Below are positions 48,238-59,800 of a DNA stretch of 64,000 nt, in pieces. The DNA is from Leptospira tipperaryensis. GTDB lineage: Bacteria > Spirochaetota > Leptospiria > Leptospirales > Leptospiraceae. The position numbers and the translations under genes are program-made. How positions within the stretch are numbered: the first letter of the stretch is position 1; every line of letters starts with the position of its first letter. The stretch is taken from the NCBI RefSeq assembly GCF_001729245.1, contig NZ_CP015217.1:4000001-4064000 (forward strand), in the 5' to 3' direction. A model generated the notes under the pieces. That model saw only the letters and a list, made by a program, of their open reading frames with translations, did no database searches and was not told the origin of the DNA.

Positions 48238-49902
48238 TTACCAGGTTACGTTCTTTCTTCCGGAAGAAGGATGGTTTGAAAGGGGTTTCAATTTTTCCAA
48301 ACCCACAAGTTCAAACTTTCCGCCTTCCTCTTCATACTTTTCAGAGAACGTCAGTAAATTCTCCATAACGGAATGATCGACCAACAGAACTCCCGACAAA
48401 TCAATTTGTACACTTTTGCTTTTCGGAATAGAATACAATACTTTTCTAATGGATATAAAATTCAGGAATATCGCTAAACCGTAAAATTCGATTCTAATTT
48501 TTTGATTGGTTTCATGCAATTCCGATCTGATTCTAAAAAAGTCATTCAGAGTAATCCCTTTCGGAAGAATGATATTCAAGATGTGAATCGCAAATTTTGC
48601 GAGAACTCCAGCAAAGATACCGACCAAAAGGTCGTCTGCGATCGTAAAATAAATCGTGATAAAAAAGAGGAATACTTGGTCCATTCCCACTTTCCAAGTT
48701 TTTTTCAGCTCGGGAATTGCAAGTCGATATCCCGTCACCATAAGAATGGCCGCGAGCGCGGCGAGCGGAATCATTCTCACGATATCAGGCAACGCAAGAA
48801 TGAAAATGAGAAGGAAGGCTCCGTGAAAAAAATTGGACCATCTAGTTTTTGCGCCGTTATTGAGGTTTGCGGAACTTCTCACAACTTCGGCGATGATCGG
48901 TAATCCGCCGATCCAACCCAGAATGAAGTTACCTACACCCTTTGAAAAAAGGTCTTTGTTTAAGTCGGAATTCCTTCGATAAGGATCCAATTTATCGATC
49001 GCGGCTACCGTAAGTTGTGATTCTAAACTCGCTACGAGAAAGATCGCCATGACCTGAGAAAAGAATTCTACCGTGTTGACCCTGCTAAAATCTGGAAATG
49101 TAAACCCATCCAGAAAACTCGCCGGGATGGAAACTAAACTTTTTGGTCCGACAGTAAAATCGTTTCCCATGAACGAATACGCGTGTTCGACGTTGAACTG
49201 AAAGAAAACTCCCATCGCAATACCAAGCGTTGCTACCACCAACGGACCCGGCACTTTTTTCAATTTTGGATTCGGTAAAAAAGGAATACTTACCAAAAGA
49301 ACAATGCTGATCAAACCGATGATCGCGATTTCCGGATTCAGATGTATCAAACCGATCGGAAGTTCGTTAATCAATCCGATGATCGTCTTTGTTGCCGGAA
49401 CATAGCCGACAGCGACAAAGAATTGTTTCAGGAAAATGATTACACCGATCGCCGCCAACATCCCGTGGATCACCGCAGATGGAAAGATCGTAGCCAATAT
49501 TCCGGCTTTTAAAAAACTAAAGAAGATCTGCAACGCTCCCGCGATTACGGTGGCGGCTAACGTATATTTAAAACCCGCCGCGATATCGCCGTGGCCCAAG
49601 GTTTCAATCGATCCCAGAACGATCACGATCAAACCGGCCGCAGGTCCGTTGATTGTAACGTAAGAACCGCCTAAGATCGATACAACCAATCCGCCCACGA
49701 TGCCGGATAAGATCCCGGCCATCGGAGGAGCTCCGGAAGCGATTGCAATTCCGATACAAAGCGGAAGTGCGATTAAGAAGATGATAAAACCGGATACAAT
49801 GTCCGACTTCCAATTTTCCAGAAGTCCTGGAAAAAAATCCTTTGGAGTGGCGAGTTTTGTTTCCCCGGAACGAGGTGAATTTTTATTTGCTGATGATTCC
49901 AT
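48238..49902 (-). CDS. SulP family inorganic anion transporter with STAS domain
   Basis: The 554-residue transporter has 10-12 membrane helices with SulP motifs (FIIFLIALPLCIGIAIASGAPPMAGI; SYVTINGPAAGLIVIVLGSI) and a C-terminal STAS domain (VQIDLSGVLLVDHSVMENLLTF). Members carry bicarbonate, sulphate or other anions, often with sodium or protons. No carbonic anhydrase domain is fused. It lies on the same strand as the porin and Hyf-like genes, 193 bases upstream. Bicarbonate is an attractive substrate given the Hyf-like partner, but the sequence does not decide between anions. Confidence 0.87.
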   Translation of the reverse strand: MESSANKNSPRSGETKLATPKDFFPGLLENWKSDIVSGFIIFLIALPLCIGIAIASGAPPMAGILSGIVGGLVVSILGGSYVTINGPAAGLIVIVLGSIETLGHGDIAAGFKYTLAATVIAGALQIFFSFLKAGILATIFPSAVIHGMLAAIGVIIFLKQFFVAVGYVPATKTIIGLINELPIGLIHLNPEIAIIGLISIVLLVSIPFLPNPKLKKVPGPLVVATLGIAMGVFFQFNVEHAYSFMGNDFTVGPKSLVSIPASFLDGFTFPDFSRVNTVEFFSQVMAIFLVASLESQLTVAAIDKLDPYRRNSDLNKDLFSKGVGNFILGWIGGLPIIAEVVRSSANLNNGAKTRWSNFFHGAFLLIFILALPDIVRMIPLAALAAILMVTGYRLAIPELKKTWKVGMDQVFLFFITIYFTIADDLLVGIFAGVLAKFAIHILNIILPKGITLNDFFRIRSELHETNQKIRIEFYGLAIFLNFISIRKVLYSIPKSKSVQIDLSGVLLVDHSVMENLLTFSEKYEEEGGKFELVGLEKLKPLSNHPSSGRKNVTW

Positions 49903-49961
49903 ATACTTATCCTAAATTTCAGAGTAATCAAGGTATTACCTGAAAATCTAGGGTAAGATTC

Positions 49962-50324
49962 TCAGGTAGCGAAGTAATACGGAGGAGGAATGTTCAATTT
50001 CTCAATTCTGAGAATATTCGATACCGAGAAAGCACCGGAATCGCACAGAAATAATTCTCTGGTCTTGACGATCAGTATATTTATAGAGTTCGAAAGTGTA
50101 AGCGCCGAAAAAACAAGAAAGAAAACAAAGATGATCTCTAAGGATTGAATTTCGGATTCTGAAATGGATTCAGAAGATTCGACACCTGGGTTTTTATCCA
50201 AGTATCCGGGATTTTGAACCACACTTACTGAGAAAATAATTAAAGAAAGGAGAGTAATGGAGAAAACGACAGACAACGCTACTTTTCTAGAGAAAAATAT
50301 AGAATGTCTAAACCAGTCGTTCAT
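49962..50324 (-). CDS. Small membrane protein of unknown function
   Basis: This product of about 120 residues has two membrane helices (VALSVVFSITLLSLIIFSVSVV; IIFVFFLVFSALTLSNSINILIV) separated by an acidic, serine-rich loop (SSESISESEIQS) probably on the outer side. ATG 50324 (MNDWFRHS) is preferred; an upstream ATG at 50363 adds 13 residues without a ribosome site. It ends 60 bases before the SulP start on the same strand. No family is recognised. Confidence 0.5.
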   Translation of the reverse strand: MNDWFRHSIFFSRKVALSVVFSITLLSLIIFSVSVVQNPGYLDKNPGVESSESISESEIQSLEIIFVFFLVFSALTLSNSINILIVKTRELFLCDSGAFSVSNILRIEKLNIPPPYYFAT

Positions 50325-50363
50325 CCGTAAGGTAATCTTCGAGCAAAACCAATTTGGTGTCAA

Positions 50364-50662
50364 CTGAAATCAATAGACTCTCAAAACCTTCTATTTCAGG
50401 AAAATTATGGAGTAAAAACCGCCCTGTAGAATTTTTTTAAAACATCCAATTTGCGTGAAATTCAAAAGAACCGCAAATTTTTTAAACATCTTTTTTCCGA
50501 AGCCCAAGGCATTAAAAATAATTACTGAATTCAAAGACCCGAAACGGGACTCGAATTTTCCGAGAATTCCGGAATATTCGCGACGATTAGGGAAAAATGA
50601 AAATCATATATGTTATATTCATCATAGAAAGCTAAATCTTTAAGCTCCTCAGGACAATCTCA
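50364..50662. other. Leader/intergenic region of the FecR lipoprotein gene
   Basis: This 300-base divergent region holds one clear structure, the hairpin at 50448-50483. Downstream of it the sequence ATATATGTTATATTCATC (50607-50624) could contain a -10 element for the lipoprotein gene. A small plus-strand open frame at 50455-50643 overlaps the hairpin and is not convincing. Confidence 0.35.
50448..50483 (+). terminator. Orphan terminator-like hairpin
   Basis: AATTTGCG (50448-50455) pairs perfectly with CGCAAATT (50472-50479), followed by four T. No plus-strand gene lies upstream, so it may end a small RNA or attenuate transcription into the lipoprotein gene about 180 bases further on. Confidence 0.5.
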
Positions 50663-51820
50663 ATGCCAAATAAAAATTTTAAATTGATTCTTTTTACTTC
50701 GTTCTTCCTGTTTTCATTTGTAACTTGCAGATTCATTTCTTCTCTTCTTTTAAAAGACGATCCGACTCCTTCCGGAATAATCGTTATCTTTCAAAATGGA
50801 GACGTGGCAATCGAACGAAACGGAAAAAGAATAAAATCCAGCATTGGATTGATTCTTAGAGAGAATGACACGATCAAAACCGCTTCGGGTTCCATCGATA
50901 TTCAAACCGGTAAGGGCGACTTAATAAGAATTAAATCTTTCAGTCAAATCACCTTGAAAGAAATTTCAAAGAGCGGAAAACCAAATACGAACCTCTACGT
51001 CCAAGCGGGTGAGTTGCTCATTAAAACGAACAAACTCAAATCAAAGGATTCTTTCCTTCTGACGACTCCGACTGCAGTAGCCGGAGTTCGCGGAACTACT
51101 TTTTCTTTTGAACTTACAAATGGAAAGCCGCCTAAAGTAAAAGTTTACGAAGGCGCGGTTGCGATCACGTTTAAAGTTCCGAAAGAGATTATTGAAAACA
51201 GCAAAGCCCTCGATAAAGAACTCTATAGCGAATTTGTAGAATTTCTGGAAAAGAACGAAGTCGTTTTAGAAAACGGGGAAGAATCTTATGTGAAGCCTAG
51301 TTTGGATGAAATGATTCAACTCGTTTTAACAAGAATGGAACAAGACGAAAGTATTGCAAAAGAATTTGATCAAATCAAAAAGTCGGAAAACCCGGAATTT
51401 CAAAAAGAGGAATTTACCGCAACTCCGCAAGAAAAAGCTGAGGTCGAGACGATGGTTTCAGTAGATCAGAATCTTTTGGACAAAGCTTTGACTGAGGATT
51501 CGAATTCTCCTCAACCCGTAATTGCTTCCATCACCGCAGATATAGAACAGAACCACGAATCCAAATTGGATCAGGCTTTAAAACAAATCGAATCGGACGC
51601 ACAAGCAACCGATCTCAAAGATGAAGCCAAAATTAAAGAATACTATAATATTCTTGAAGTCGTCGTAAAGACGGATGGAAACAAACTTTCTGGAGCCATC
51701 GTTACCCAGATTGGAGACAAACTGATTATTCATACGCCATCCGGCGTAATTCGGTTGAATAAGAACGATATCGATTACGTCGATTATCAATCGTTTCAAA
51801 TCAAGACGAAGAAAAAATAA
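50663..51820 (+). CDS. FecR domain-containing lipoprotein
   Basis: The 385-residue protein begins with a lipoprotein signal (FKLILFTSFFLFSFVTCR, lipid Cys22). A FecR beta-sandwich domain follows: GDVAIERNGKRIKSSIGLIL, ENDTIKTASGSIDIQTGKGD, TPTAVAGVRGTTFSFEL and VKVYEGAVAITF. The C-terminal half is acidic and helical. In Leptospira such lipoproteins are common and not tied to iron transport; they probably bind partners at the envelope. The start is ATG 50663. Two tandem terminator-like hairpins follow the stop. Confidence 0.82.
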   Translation: MPNKNFKLILFTSFFLFSFVTCRFISSLLLKDDPTPSGIIVIFQNGDVAIERNGKRIKSSIGLILRENDTIKTASGSIDIQTGKGDLIRIKSFSQITLKEISKSGKPNTNLYVQAGELLIKTNKLKSKDSFLLTTPTAVAGVRGTTFSFELTNGKPPKVKVYEGAVAITFKVPKEIIENSKALDKELYSEFVEFLEKNEVVLENGEESYVKPSLDEMIQLVLTRMEQDESIAKEFDQIKKSENPEFQKEEFTATPQEKAEVETMVSVDQNLLDKALTEDSNSPQPVIASITADIEQNHESKLDQALKQIESDAQATDLKDEAKIKEYYNILEVVVKTDGNKLSGAIVTQIGDKLIIHTPSGVIRLNKNDIDYVDYQSFQIKTKKK

Positions 51821-51828
51821 CTTTCAAA

Positions 51829-51858
51829 AGAGGTTTATTCAGACCTGGATGAACCTCT
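51829..51858 (+). terminator. Strong hairpin after the FecR lipoprotein gene
   Basis: AGAGGTTTATTCA (51829-51841) pairs with TGGATGAACCTCT (51846-51858), 13 pairs with two G-T, around GACC. It begins nine bases after the stop. The following tract CCTTTCC is only moderately T-rich. Confidence 0.6.
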
Positions 51859-51873
51859 CCTTTCCATTCTTAC

Positions 51874-51903
51874 GAAAATCCTTCTTGCTCCGATTTTCTT
51901 TTT
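51874..51903 (+). terminator. Second terminator after the FecR lipoprotein gene
   Basis: GAAAATC (51874-51880) pairs with GATTTTC (51892-51898) and is followed by TTTTT, a weaker AT-rich terminator placed behind the first hairpin. Confidence 0.5.
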
Positions 51904-51941
51904 GATCTTTCGGAGAAATTTTTCATTCTGCCAGCAAGACT

Positions 51942-55525
<3,584 letters not shown>

Positions 55526-55632
55526 TCTAATTGCTATTGAGAGCTTAAGAATTTCTGGAACAATCAGAAAACGTCCGATTTTGTTTTCTTTTTCCGGGTT
55601 GCCTAAGTAGTAAAAGAAAAGAGAGTGGGCTT

Positions 55633-56415
55633 GTGATTTTATACAAATCCAAAAATCAGCGCAAAGAATTCTTATTTTTTTTCTTTGTCATATTTATTTT
55701 TTCAATCGTAAGCAATTGCTCCACGTATCTTCAAAACAGAAAGAATGATTTTAAAGACATCTTTACGGCAGGGGTGGAAGATCCGGGTTACGGAGCGGGT
55801 TTACGAATCGGTCCCTTGGCAGCGGGTTTTGTTTTTCAAGGCGGAGAATCTTCACCGGGTAGAAGAGATTTGGGAAAGGGTTACGGTTTAAGAGGCGGGC
55901 ACTTCGGAGCGTATCGATCTCAACAACTTATCTTTGGAATTCTTGGAAGTGATACATTCTTTCCGTTGAACGTAGAAACTCAGACTTCGGAATCAAGCGA
56001 AGAAGAAGTATCGCCCGAACTGCAGGAAGAACTTAAGAATTTGGAAAACACAAAAGTCCCCGGAGACAAAGTGCCTGAGTTCTTAAACGAAAGATATAAT
56101 ATCAAAAGTCAAAAACTCCGTTATCTTTCCTTTTATCACATTCCGGTTGCAGAAAGAAGAAAAAGAAAAAAAGAAGAATTCTATAGAAGATTTATAGAAG
56201 AACAAAATTTTGATCGAAACGATCCTTCGATTCAAAATGCTCTGCAAGCTCTCAATAAAAAGAAAGACGGTTATCCGAAGAGTTTTCTCTTTCAGATAGA
56301 AGTTTATTTAGGAATTTATTATGGAGTTAGAATCGGAGTCAACCCCGCGGAGCTGGTAGATTTTTTACTCGGACTCGCGGGATTGGATTTGTTAGAAGAC
56401 GATACTGCCGATTAG
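55633..56415 (+). CDS. Lipoprotein of unknown function (leptospiral family)
   Basis: The 260-residue product starts at GTG 55633. A basic lead and a strongly hydrophobic signal (FLFFFFVIFIFSIVSNC) place the lipid on Cys29. The first 80 mature residues are glycine-rich and amphipathic (DPGYGAGLRIGPLAAGFVFQGGESS; GYGLRGGHFGAY). A charged helical middle follows, and the end (FQIEVYLGIYYGVRIGVNPAELVDFLLGLAGLDLL) recalls short amphipathic segments of lipid-facing proteins. I do not recognise a named domain. It converges on a smaller lipoprotein gene with a four-base overlap. Confidence 0.7.
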   Translation: MILYKSKNQRKEFLFFFFVIFIFSIVSNCSTYLQNRKNDFKDIFTAGVEDPGYGAGLRIGPLAAGFVFQGGESSPGRRDLGKGYGLRGGHFGAYRSQQLIFGILGSDTFFPLNVETQTSESSEEEVSPELQEELKNLENTKVPGDKVPEFLNERYNIKSQKLRYLSFYHIPVAERRKRKKEEFYRRFIEEQNFDRNDPSIQNALQALNKKKDGYPKSFLFQIEVYLGIYYGVRIGVNPAELVDFLLGLAGLDLLEDDTAD

Positions 56416-56783
56416 AGTTTGTATTCCATCTTTTTGATGACGCCCTTTTTATCGATCGTCAGCTTGATGAATTTTGTATCGTCAGTGATACTCGCCGGTT
56501 TCTCCGCCAATGTTTTATAAGAATTTTTTTGATATTCCGTAGAAACAAGATACCACTCTAAAACGGCCCCGTCTTGTGTATTCAATTCCACTGATGGAGT
56601 TCCCAAGACCGCCTCCGCTTTCAAACGTTTATCTCCTTCCTTGATCATTCCGACTTCGAAAGTTCTGATATCCGAATTTGGCTGATATTCCTGTTTAGGA
56701 GGTTGTTTCTTATCCTCCGATTTACAAAACGAAAGAACGGAGAGACATGCTAAAATCATAAGCGCTGAAAATATTTGTTTCAT
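56412..56783 (-). CDS. Small lipoprotein, possibly BamE/SmpA-like
   Basis: The 123-residue product begins MKQIFSALMILACLSVLSFCKSEDKK, a lipoprotein signal with Cys20. The mature protein contains VGMIKEGDKRLKAEAVLGTPSVE followed by GAVLEWYLVS and a final strand FIKLTIDKKGVIKKMEY, a helix-helix-sheet pattern like the small SmpA/OmlA fold. This likeness is weak. ATG 56783 is chosen because the signal begins there; the open frame extends 35 codons upstream without likeness to a signal. Its stop overlaps the stop of the convergent lipoprotein gene by four bases. Confidence 0.66.
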   Translation of the reverse strand: MKQIFSALMILACLSVLSFCKSEDKKQPPKQEYQPNSDIRTFEVGMIKEGDKRLKAEAVLGTPSVELNTQDGAVLEWYLVSTEYQKNSYKTLAEKPASITDDTKFIKLTIDKKGVIKKMEYKL

Positions 56784-56911
56784 CGTAATTTTCTCTAAGT
56801 TTGAATTTTGAACTGCTATACTTATCTCTATTTTAGGTCTGTCGAGATTAAAAAACGAATTAAAATTTAAAAAATTCTTCTTTAACACCGCTTAAGAATC
56901 ACGATGGTTCC

Positions 56912-57886
56912 ATGAAAGAAAGGGGAGATACGATTCAAACGATTCTTCTAACCGGTGGAAGCGGATCATTGGGTCTTGTCCTTTTGCCGAGGTTATTGGA
57001 AAAATACAGAGTCGTCTGTTTAGGGCGAAATTTATCTTCTTTCCCAAACTCGATCCGCTTTAATCCTAACTTTGTATTTTACGAATTTGATCTCGAAGGA
57101 TCGAAAGAACTTAGTCTCAAGGAAGAGCCGGAATTTATAGTTCATCTCGCTGGAAAGGTCAGCGGCGAAGGATCGAGTTACGAAGATTACAAAAGAGGAA
57201 ACGAATTAGCGACACAAAAGATTCTTAACTTCGCATCTAAACGCAAAAAGACCGGAATACTTTTTTCCAGTTCTACTTCAGTTTACGGATTTTCCGACTC
57301 ACCCGTTGCAGAAACTTCTGCCTTGCATGGAAAGACCTTCTACGCTATTTCCAAAATCGAGTGTGAAACACTCATACAAAAATCAAAAAACAAATACGTC
57401 ATCCTGCGGATCGCTTCCGTCTACGGTCCGACAAACAAAAGTTTTCTAAATAAGTTGTTCCGAATTTTCCAATACGGAATCTTGCTTTGCTCGGGAAATT
57501 CGAATTTTAAAAAATCGATGGTCTATTCTTCCGATGTAGTCGATGTAATCTTCCTCGTTTTAGAAAAATGGAAAAAAGCATCTGGAAAAATTTACAACGT
57601 GGCTCATCCAAAACCTTTTTCCTTTTCGGAACTTGAAAATTTATTTCGAAAAATCTTTCCGGGAAAATTCTATGTCCGGTTTCGATTTAAGGGAATCGTT
57701 CTATTACTCTTCCACATTCTCAACGCGGCTTATTCTAAATTTACCAAGCGAAAGATAAACTTAGAATATATACAAGAGTCGTCTATCGTGGATTCTTCCC
57801 GAATTCAAAAAGATCTTGGGTTTGAATTTAAAATTTCGTTCGAAGAGGGAGTTCGCGAAATCTCCCAAAGAAAATTGAAAGATTAA
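56912..57886 (+). CDS. NAD-dependent epimerase/dehydratase (extended SDR)
   Basis: The 324-residue protein has the extended-SDR cofactor motif ILLTGGSGSLGLVLLPRLL, VHLAGKVSGEG in strand four, catalytic Ser in LFSSSTSVYGFSD and the YxxxK pair in TFYAISKIECE. LRIASVYGP is the following conserved strand. Such enzymes modify nucleotide sugars, usually epimerising or dehydrating at C4. A hydrophobic segment FKGIVLLLFHILNAAYSKF near residue 255 is unusual and may give membrane contact. Substrate unknown. It converges on the MarR gene with a four-base overlap. Confidence 0.84.
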   Translation: MKERGDTIQTILLTGGSGSLGLVLLPRLLEKYRVVCLGRNLSSFPNSIRFNPNFVFYEFDLEGSKELSLKEEPEFIVHLAGKVSGEGSSYEDYKRGNELATQKILNFASKRKKTGILFSSSTSVYGFSDSPVAETSALHGKTFYAISKIECETLIQKSKNKYVILRIASVYGPTNKSFLNKLFRIFQYGILLCSGNSNFKKSMVYSSDVVDVIFLVLEKWKKASGKIYNVAHPKPFSFSELENLFRKIFPGKFYVRFRFKGIVLLLFHILNAAYSKFTKRKINLEYIQESSIVDSSRIQKDLGFEFKISFEEGVREISQRKLKD

Positions 57887-58326
57887 GAATCCGCTTTTTC
57901 AGAAAGAATTTTTAACAAATGCTCAAGATCATTCTTAAGATCCGTTAAATTCCTTTTATCAACGTCTAAGTTTTCAAGAAGCTTGTCCGGAACACAGACT
58001 GCTTTTTCTTTTAGTTTTTTTCCTTTCGAAGAAAGAAAAATCTGAACGGAACGTTCGTCTTCCGATGATCTCTTTCTATGAACCAATTCGGATTCTTCCA
58101 AACGTTTTAGAAGTGGGGTTAAGGTTCCGGAATCTAAGTATAATTTTTTTCCGATCTCCTTTACGTTGCATCCGTCTTCTTTCCAAAGAATCAAAAGTAC
58201 CAAATACTGAGGATACGTAAGACCCAGTTCTTCTAGGATCGGTCGATACAACGAAGTAACTGCCCTGGAACAAGCATACAACGGAAAACAAATTTGATTT
58301 TCTAAAAAGAGTTCTTTAGCGATCAT
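57883..58326 (-). CDS. ohrR: OhrR-type MarR family regulator
   Basis: The 147-residue regulator has a winged helix with VKEIGKKLYLDSGTLTPLLKRLEESELVHRKRSSEDERSV, as in MarR/OhrR. LENQICFPLYACSRAV near the N-terminus holds the reactive cysteine that organic hydroperoxides oxidise in OhrR (Cys13 in ICFPLY), so it should repress genes until peroxide stress occurs. The gene lies 37 bases downstream of a glutathione peroxidase gene on the same strand, a likely regulated partner. The OsmC gene at 661-1107 is far away and may or may not be a target. Confidence 0.85.
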   Translation of the reverse strand: MIAKELFLENQICFPLYACSRAVTSLYRPILEELGLTYPQYLVLLILWKEDGCNVKEIGKKLYLDSGTLTPLLKRLEESELVHRKRSSEDERSVQIFLSSKGKKLKEKAVCVPDKLLENLDVDKRNLTDLKNDLEHLLKILSEKADS

Positions 58327-58363
58327 AAATACTCCGTCCTGAATTTACAAGACGGGGTTATCC

Positions 58364-58849
58364 TTATTTTTTTAGAAGGTCTTGGATTTCTTTTTCGATT
58401 TTTTCAGGCGTAGTAATCGGCGCATAACGTTTGATCACCTTTCCATTTTTATCGACCAAAAATTTCGTAAAATTCCATTTGATCGAATTCCCAAAAAAAC
58501 CGGAAGCTTCGTTTCTAAGAAAACGAAAGACAGGATGAGCGTTGTCGCCGTTCACGTCGATCTTTTTGAAAATCGGAAATTCCACTCCGTAATTTCTTTG
58601 ACAGAAACTTTTGATCGCCTCATCCGAACCGGGTTCTTGGTGTTTGAATTGGTCGCATGGAAATCCTAAAACTTCCAATCCTTCGGAGTTATATTTCTTA
58701 TAAAGGTCTTGAAGCGCAGCATACTGAGGAGTAAACGCGCATTCGCTGGCTGTATTTACGATTAAGAGGACTTTTCCTTTGTAATCTTCTAATTTCTGTT
58801 CTTTGCCGCTATTCAAAGTAGCTGTCAGGTCATACAATTTCTGGCTCAT
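58364..58849 (-). CDS. Glutathione peroxidase family (thioredoxin-type) peroxidase
   Basis: The 161-residue protein has the Gpx fold: LLIVNTASECAFTPQYAALQDLY with the peroxidatic cysteine, VLGFPCDQFKHQEPGSDEAIKSF, with the cysteine of the GFPCNQF motif, and IKWNFTKFLVDKNG with the conserved tryptophan and asparagine. It contains cysteine, not selenocysteine, so it probably works with thioredoxin. The motif is ASECAFTPQY rather than the common ASKCGFTPQY. ATG 58849 is preferred since GGAG lies six bases ahead. It forms an operon with the downstream OhrR-type repressor, which fits peroxide-induced expression. Confidence 0.88.
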   Translation of the reverse strand: MSQKLYDLTATLNSGKEQKLEDYKGKVLLIVNTASECAFTPQYAALQDLYKKYNSEGLEVLGFPCDQFKHQEPGSDEAIKSFCQRNYGVEFPIFKKIDVNGDNAHPVFRFLRNEASGFFGNSIKWNFTKFLVDKNGKVIKRYAPITTPEKIEKEIQDLLKK

Positions 58850-58987
58850 TTCAATCTCCATTTAGATTGTGCACAATTTAATTTTACAAAATATAATTTC
58901 ACAAATTCGGTCAAGAAGATTTTATTATTTTTTAGGAAACAAAGCCGAAGAACTCTAAGGGGTTGATTTTTTACAGATCCACTTAGA

Positions 58988-59752
58988 ATGAATCCTATGA
59001 GTTCTAAGCACAAAATTCTGATTCCGCTCCCTTCGGAAGACTTCGATCCTTCGGAAGCCGCCATTCCTTGGAAAGTTCTTAAAGAGAATGATTTCGAAGT
59101 GGTTTTCGCGACTCCGGACGGAAAACCGGCCAAAGCTGACTTTAGAATGCTGACAGGCAAAGGACTCGGAATCTGGAAACTCATTCTGATCGCTCATAAG
59201 AACGCAAGAGCAGCGTATCAGGAAATGTCAAAAGATTCTAATTTTTTAAATCCTATTTCATACAAAGATCTGAAACCCGAAAATTTTTCCGGCGTGATTC
59301 TTCCCGGAGGCCACGCGCCTGGAATGAAGGAATATTTAGAATCAAAGATTCTCCAGAACTTTGTAGGTGCTTTTTTTGCTACGGGGAAACCACTCGGCGC
59401 AATTTGTCACGGCGTTGTGTTGGCAGCGAGAAGCAAACTTCCTGGAACCGATCAGTCGATTCTTTTCGGTAAAAAAACAACGGCGCTTTTGAAGTCTCAA
59501 GAAATGGCTGCTTGGAATCTCACTCGACTGTGGTTGGGCGATTATTATAGAACCTATTCTCAATCCGTGGAAGACGAAGTGAAAGCAAACTTAAAAGATC
59601 CAAAGGATTTTCACTTCGGACCAAAGCCGATTTTCAGAGACAATCATAAGAAAATCAAAAGAGGTCATTCTCTTACGGATGGAAACTATGTTTCTTCTCG
59701 ATGGCCCGGCGACGCTCATTCTTTTGTAAATTCTTTCATGAAGTTATTTTAA
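58988..59752 (+). CDS. DJ-1/PfpI family protein (type 1 glutamine amidotransferase-like)
   Basis: The 254-residue cytoplasmic protein has the DJ-1/PfpI fold: KILIPLPSEDFDPSEAAIPWKVL with the conserved acidic residue, GVILPGGHAPGMKEYL and the nucleophile elbow GKPLGAICHGVVLAARS with the reactive cysteine. Members act as glyoxalases, chaperones or amidohydrolases, so the role is uncertain. ATG 58988 or ATG 58997 could be the start. It lies divergent from the peroxidase operon, with 138 bases between. Stress response is a natural guess. Confidence 0.82.
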   Translation: MNPMSSKHKILIPLPSEDFDPSEAAIPWKVLKENDFEVVFATPDGKPAKADFRMLTGKGLGIWKLILIAHKNARAAYQEMSKDSNFLNPISYKDLKPENFSGVILPGGHAPGMKEYLESKILQNFVGAFFATGKPLGAICHGVVLAARSKLPGTDQSILFGKKTTALLKSQEMAAWNLTRLWLGDYYRTYSQSVEDEVKANLKDPKDFHFGPKPIFRDNHKKIKRGHSLTDGNYVSSRWPGDAHSFVNSFMKLF

Positions 59753-59800
59753 CATTCTCAATTTGAGCGATTCCACAGTCTAAAAAATTCAGGAAATAGA

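Noticed and set aside
50455..50643. Plus-strand 62-codon frame ahead of the FecR lipoprotein gene
   Set aside because: It overlaps a hairpin, begins with a non-ATG start lacking a ribosome site, and shows no signal peptide or domain.
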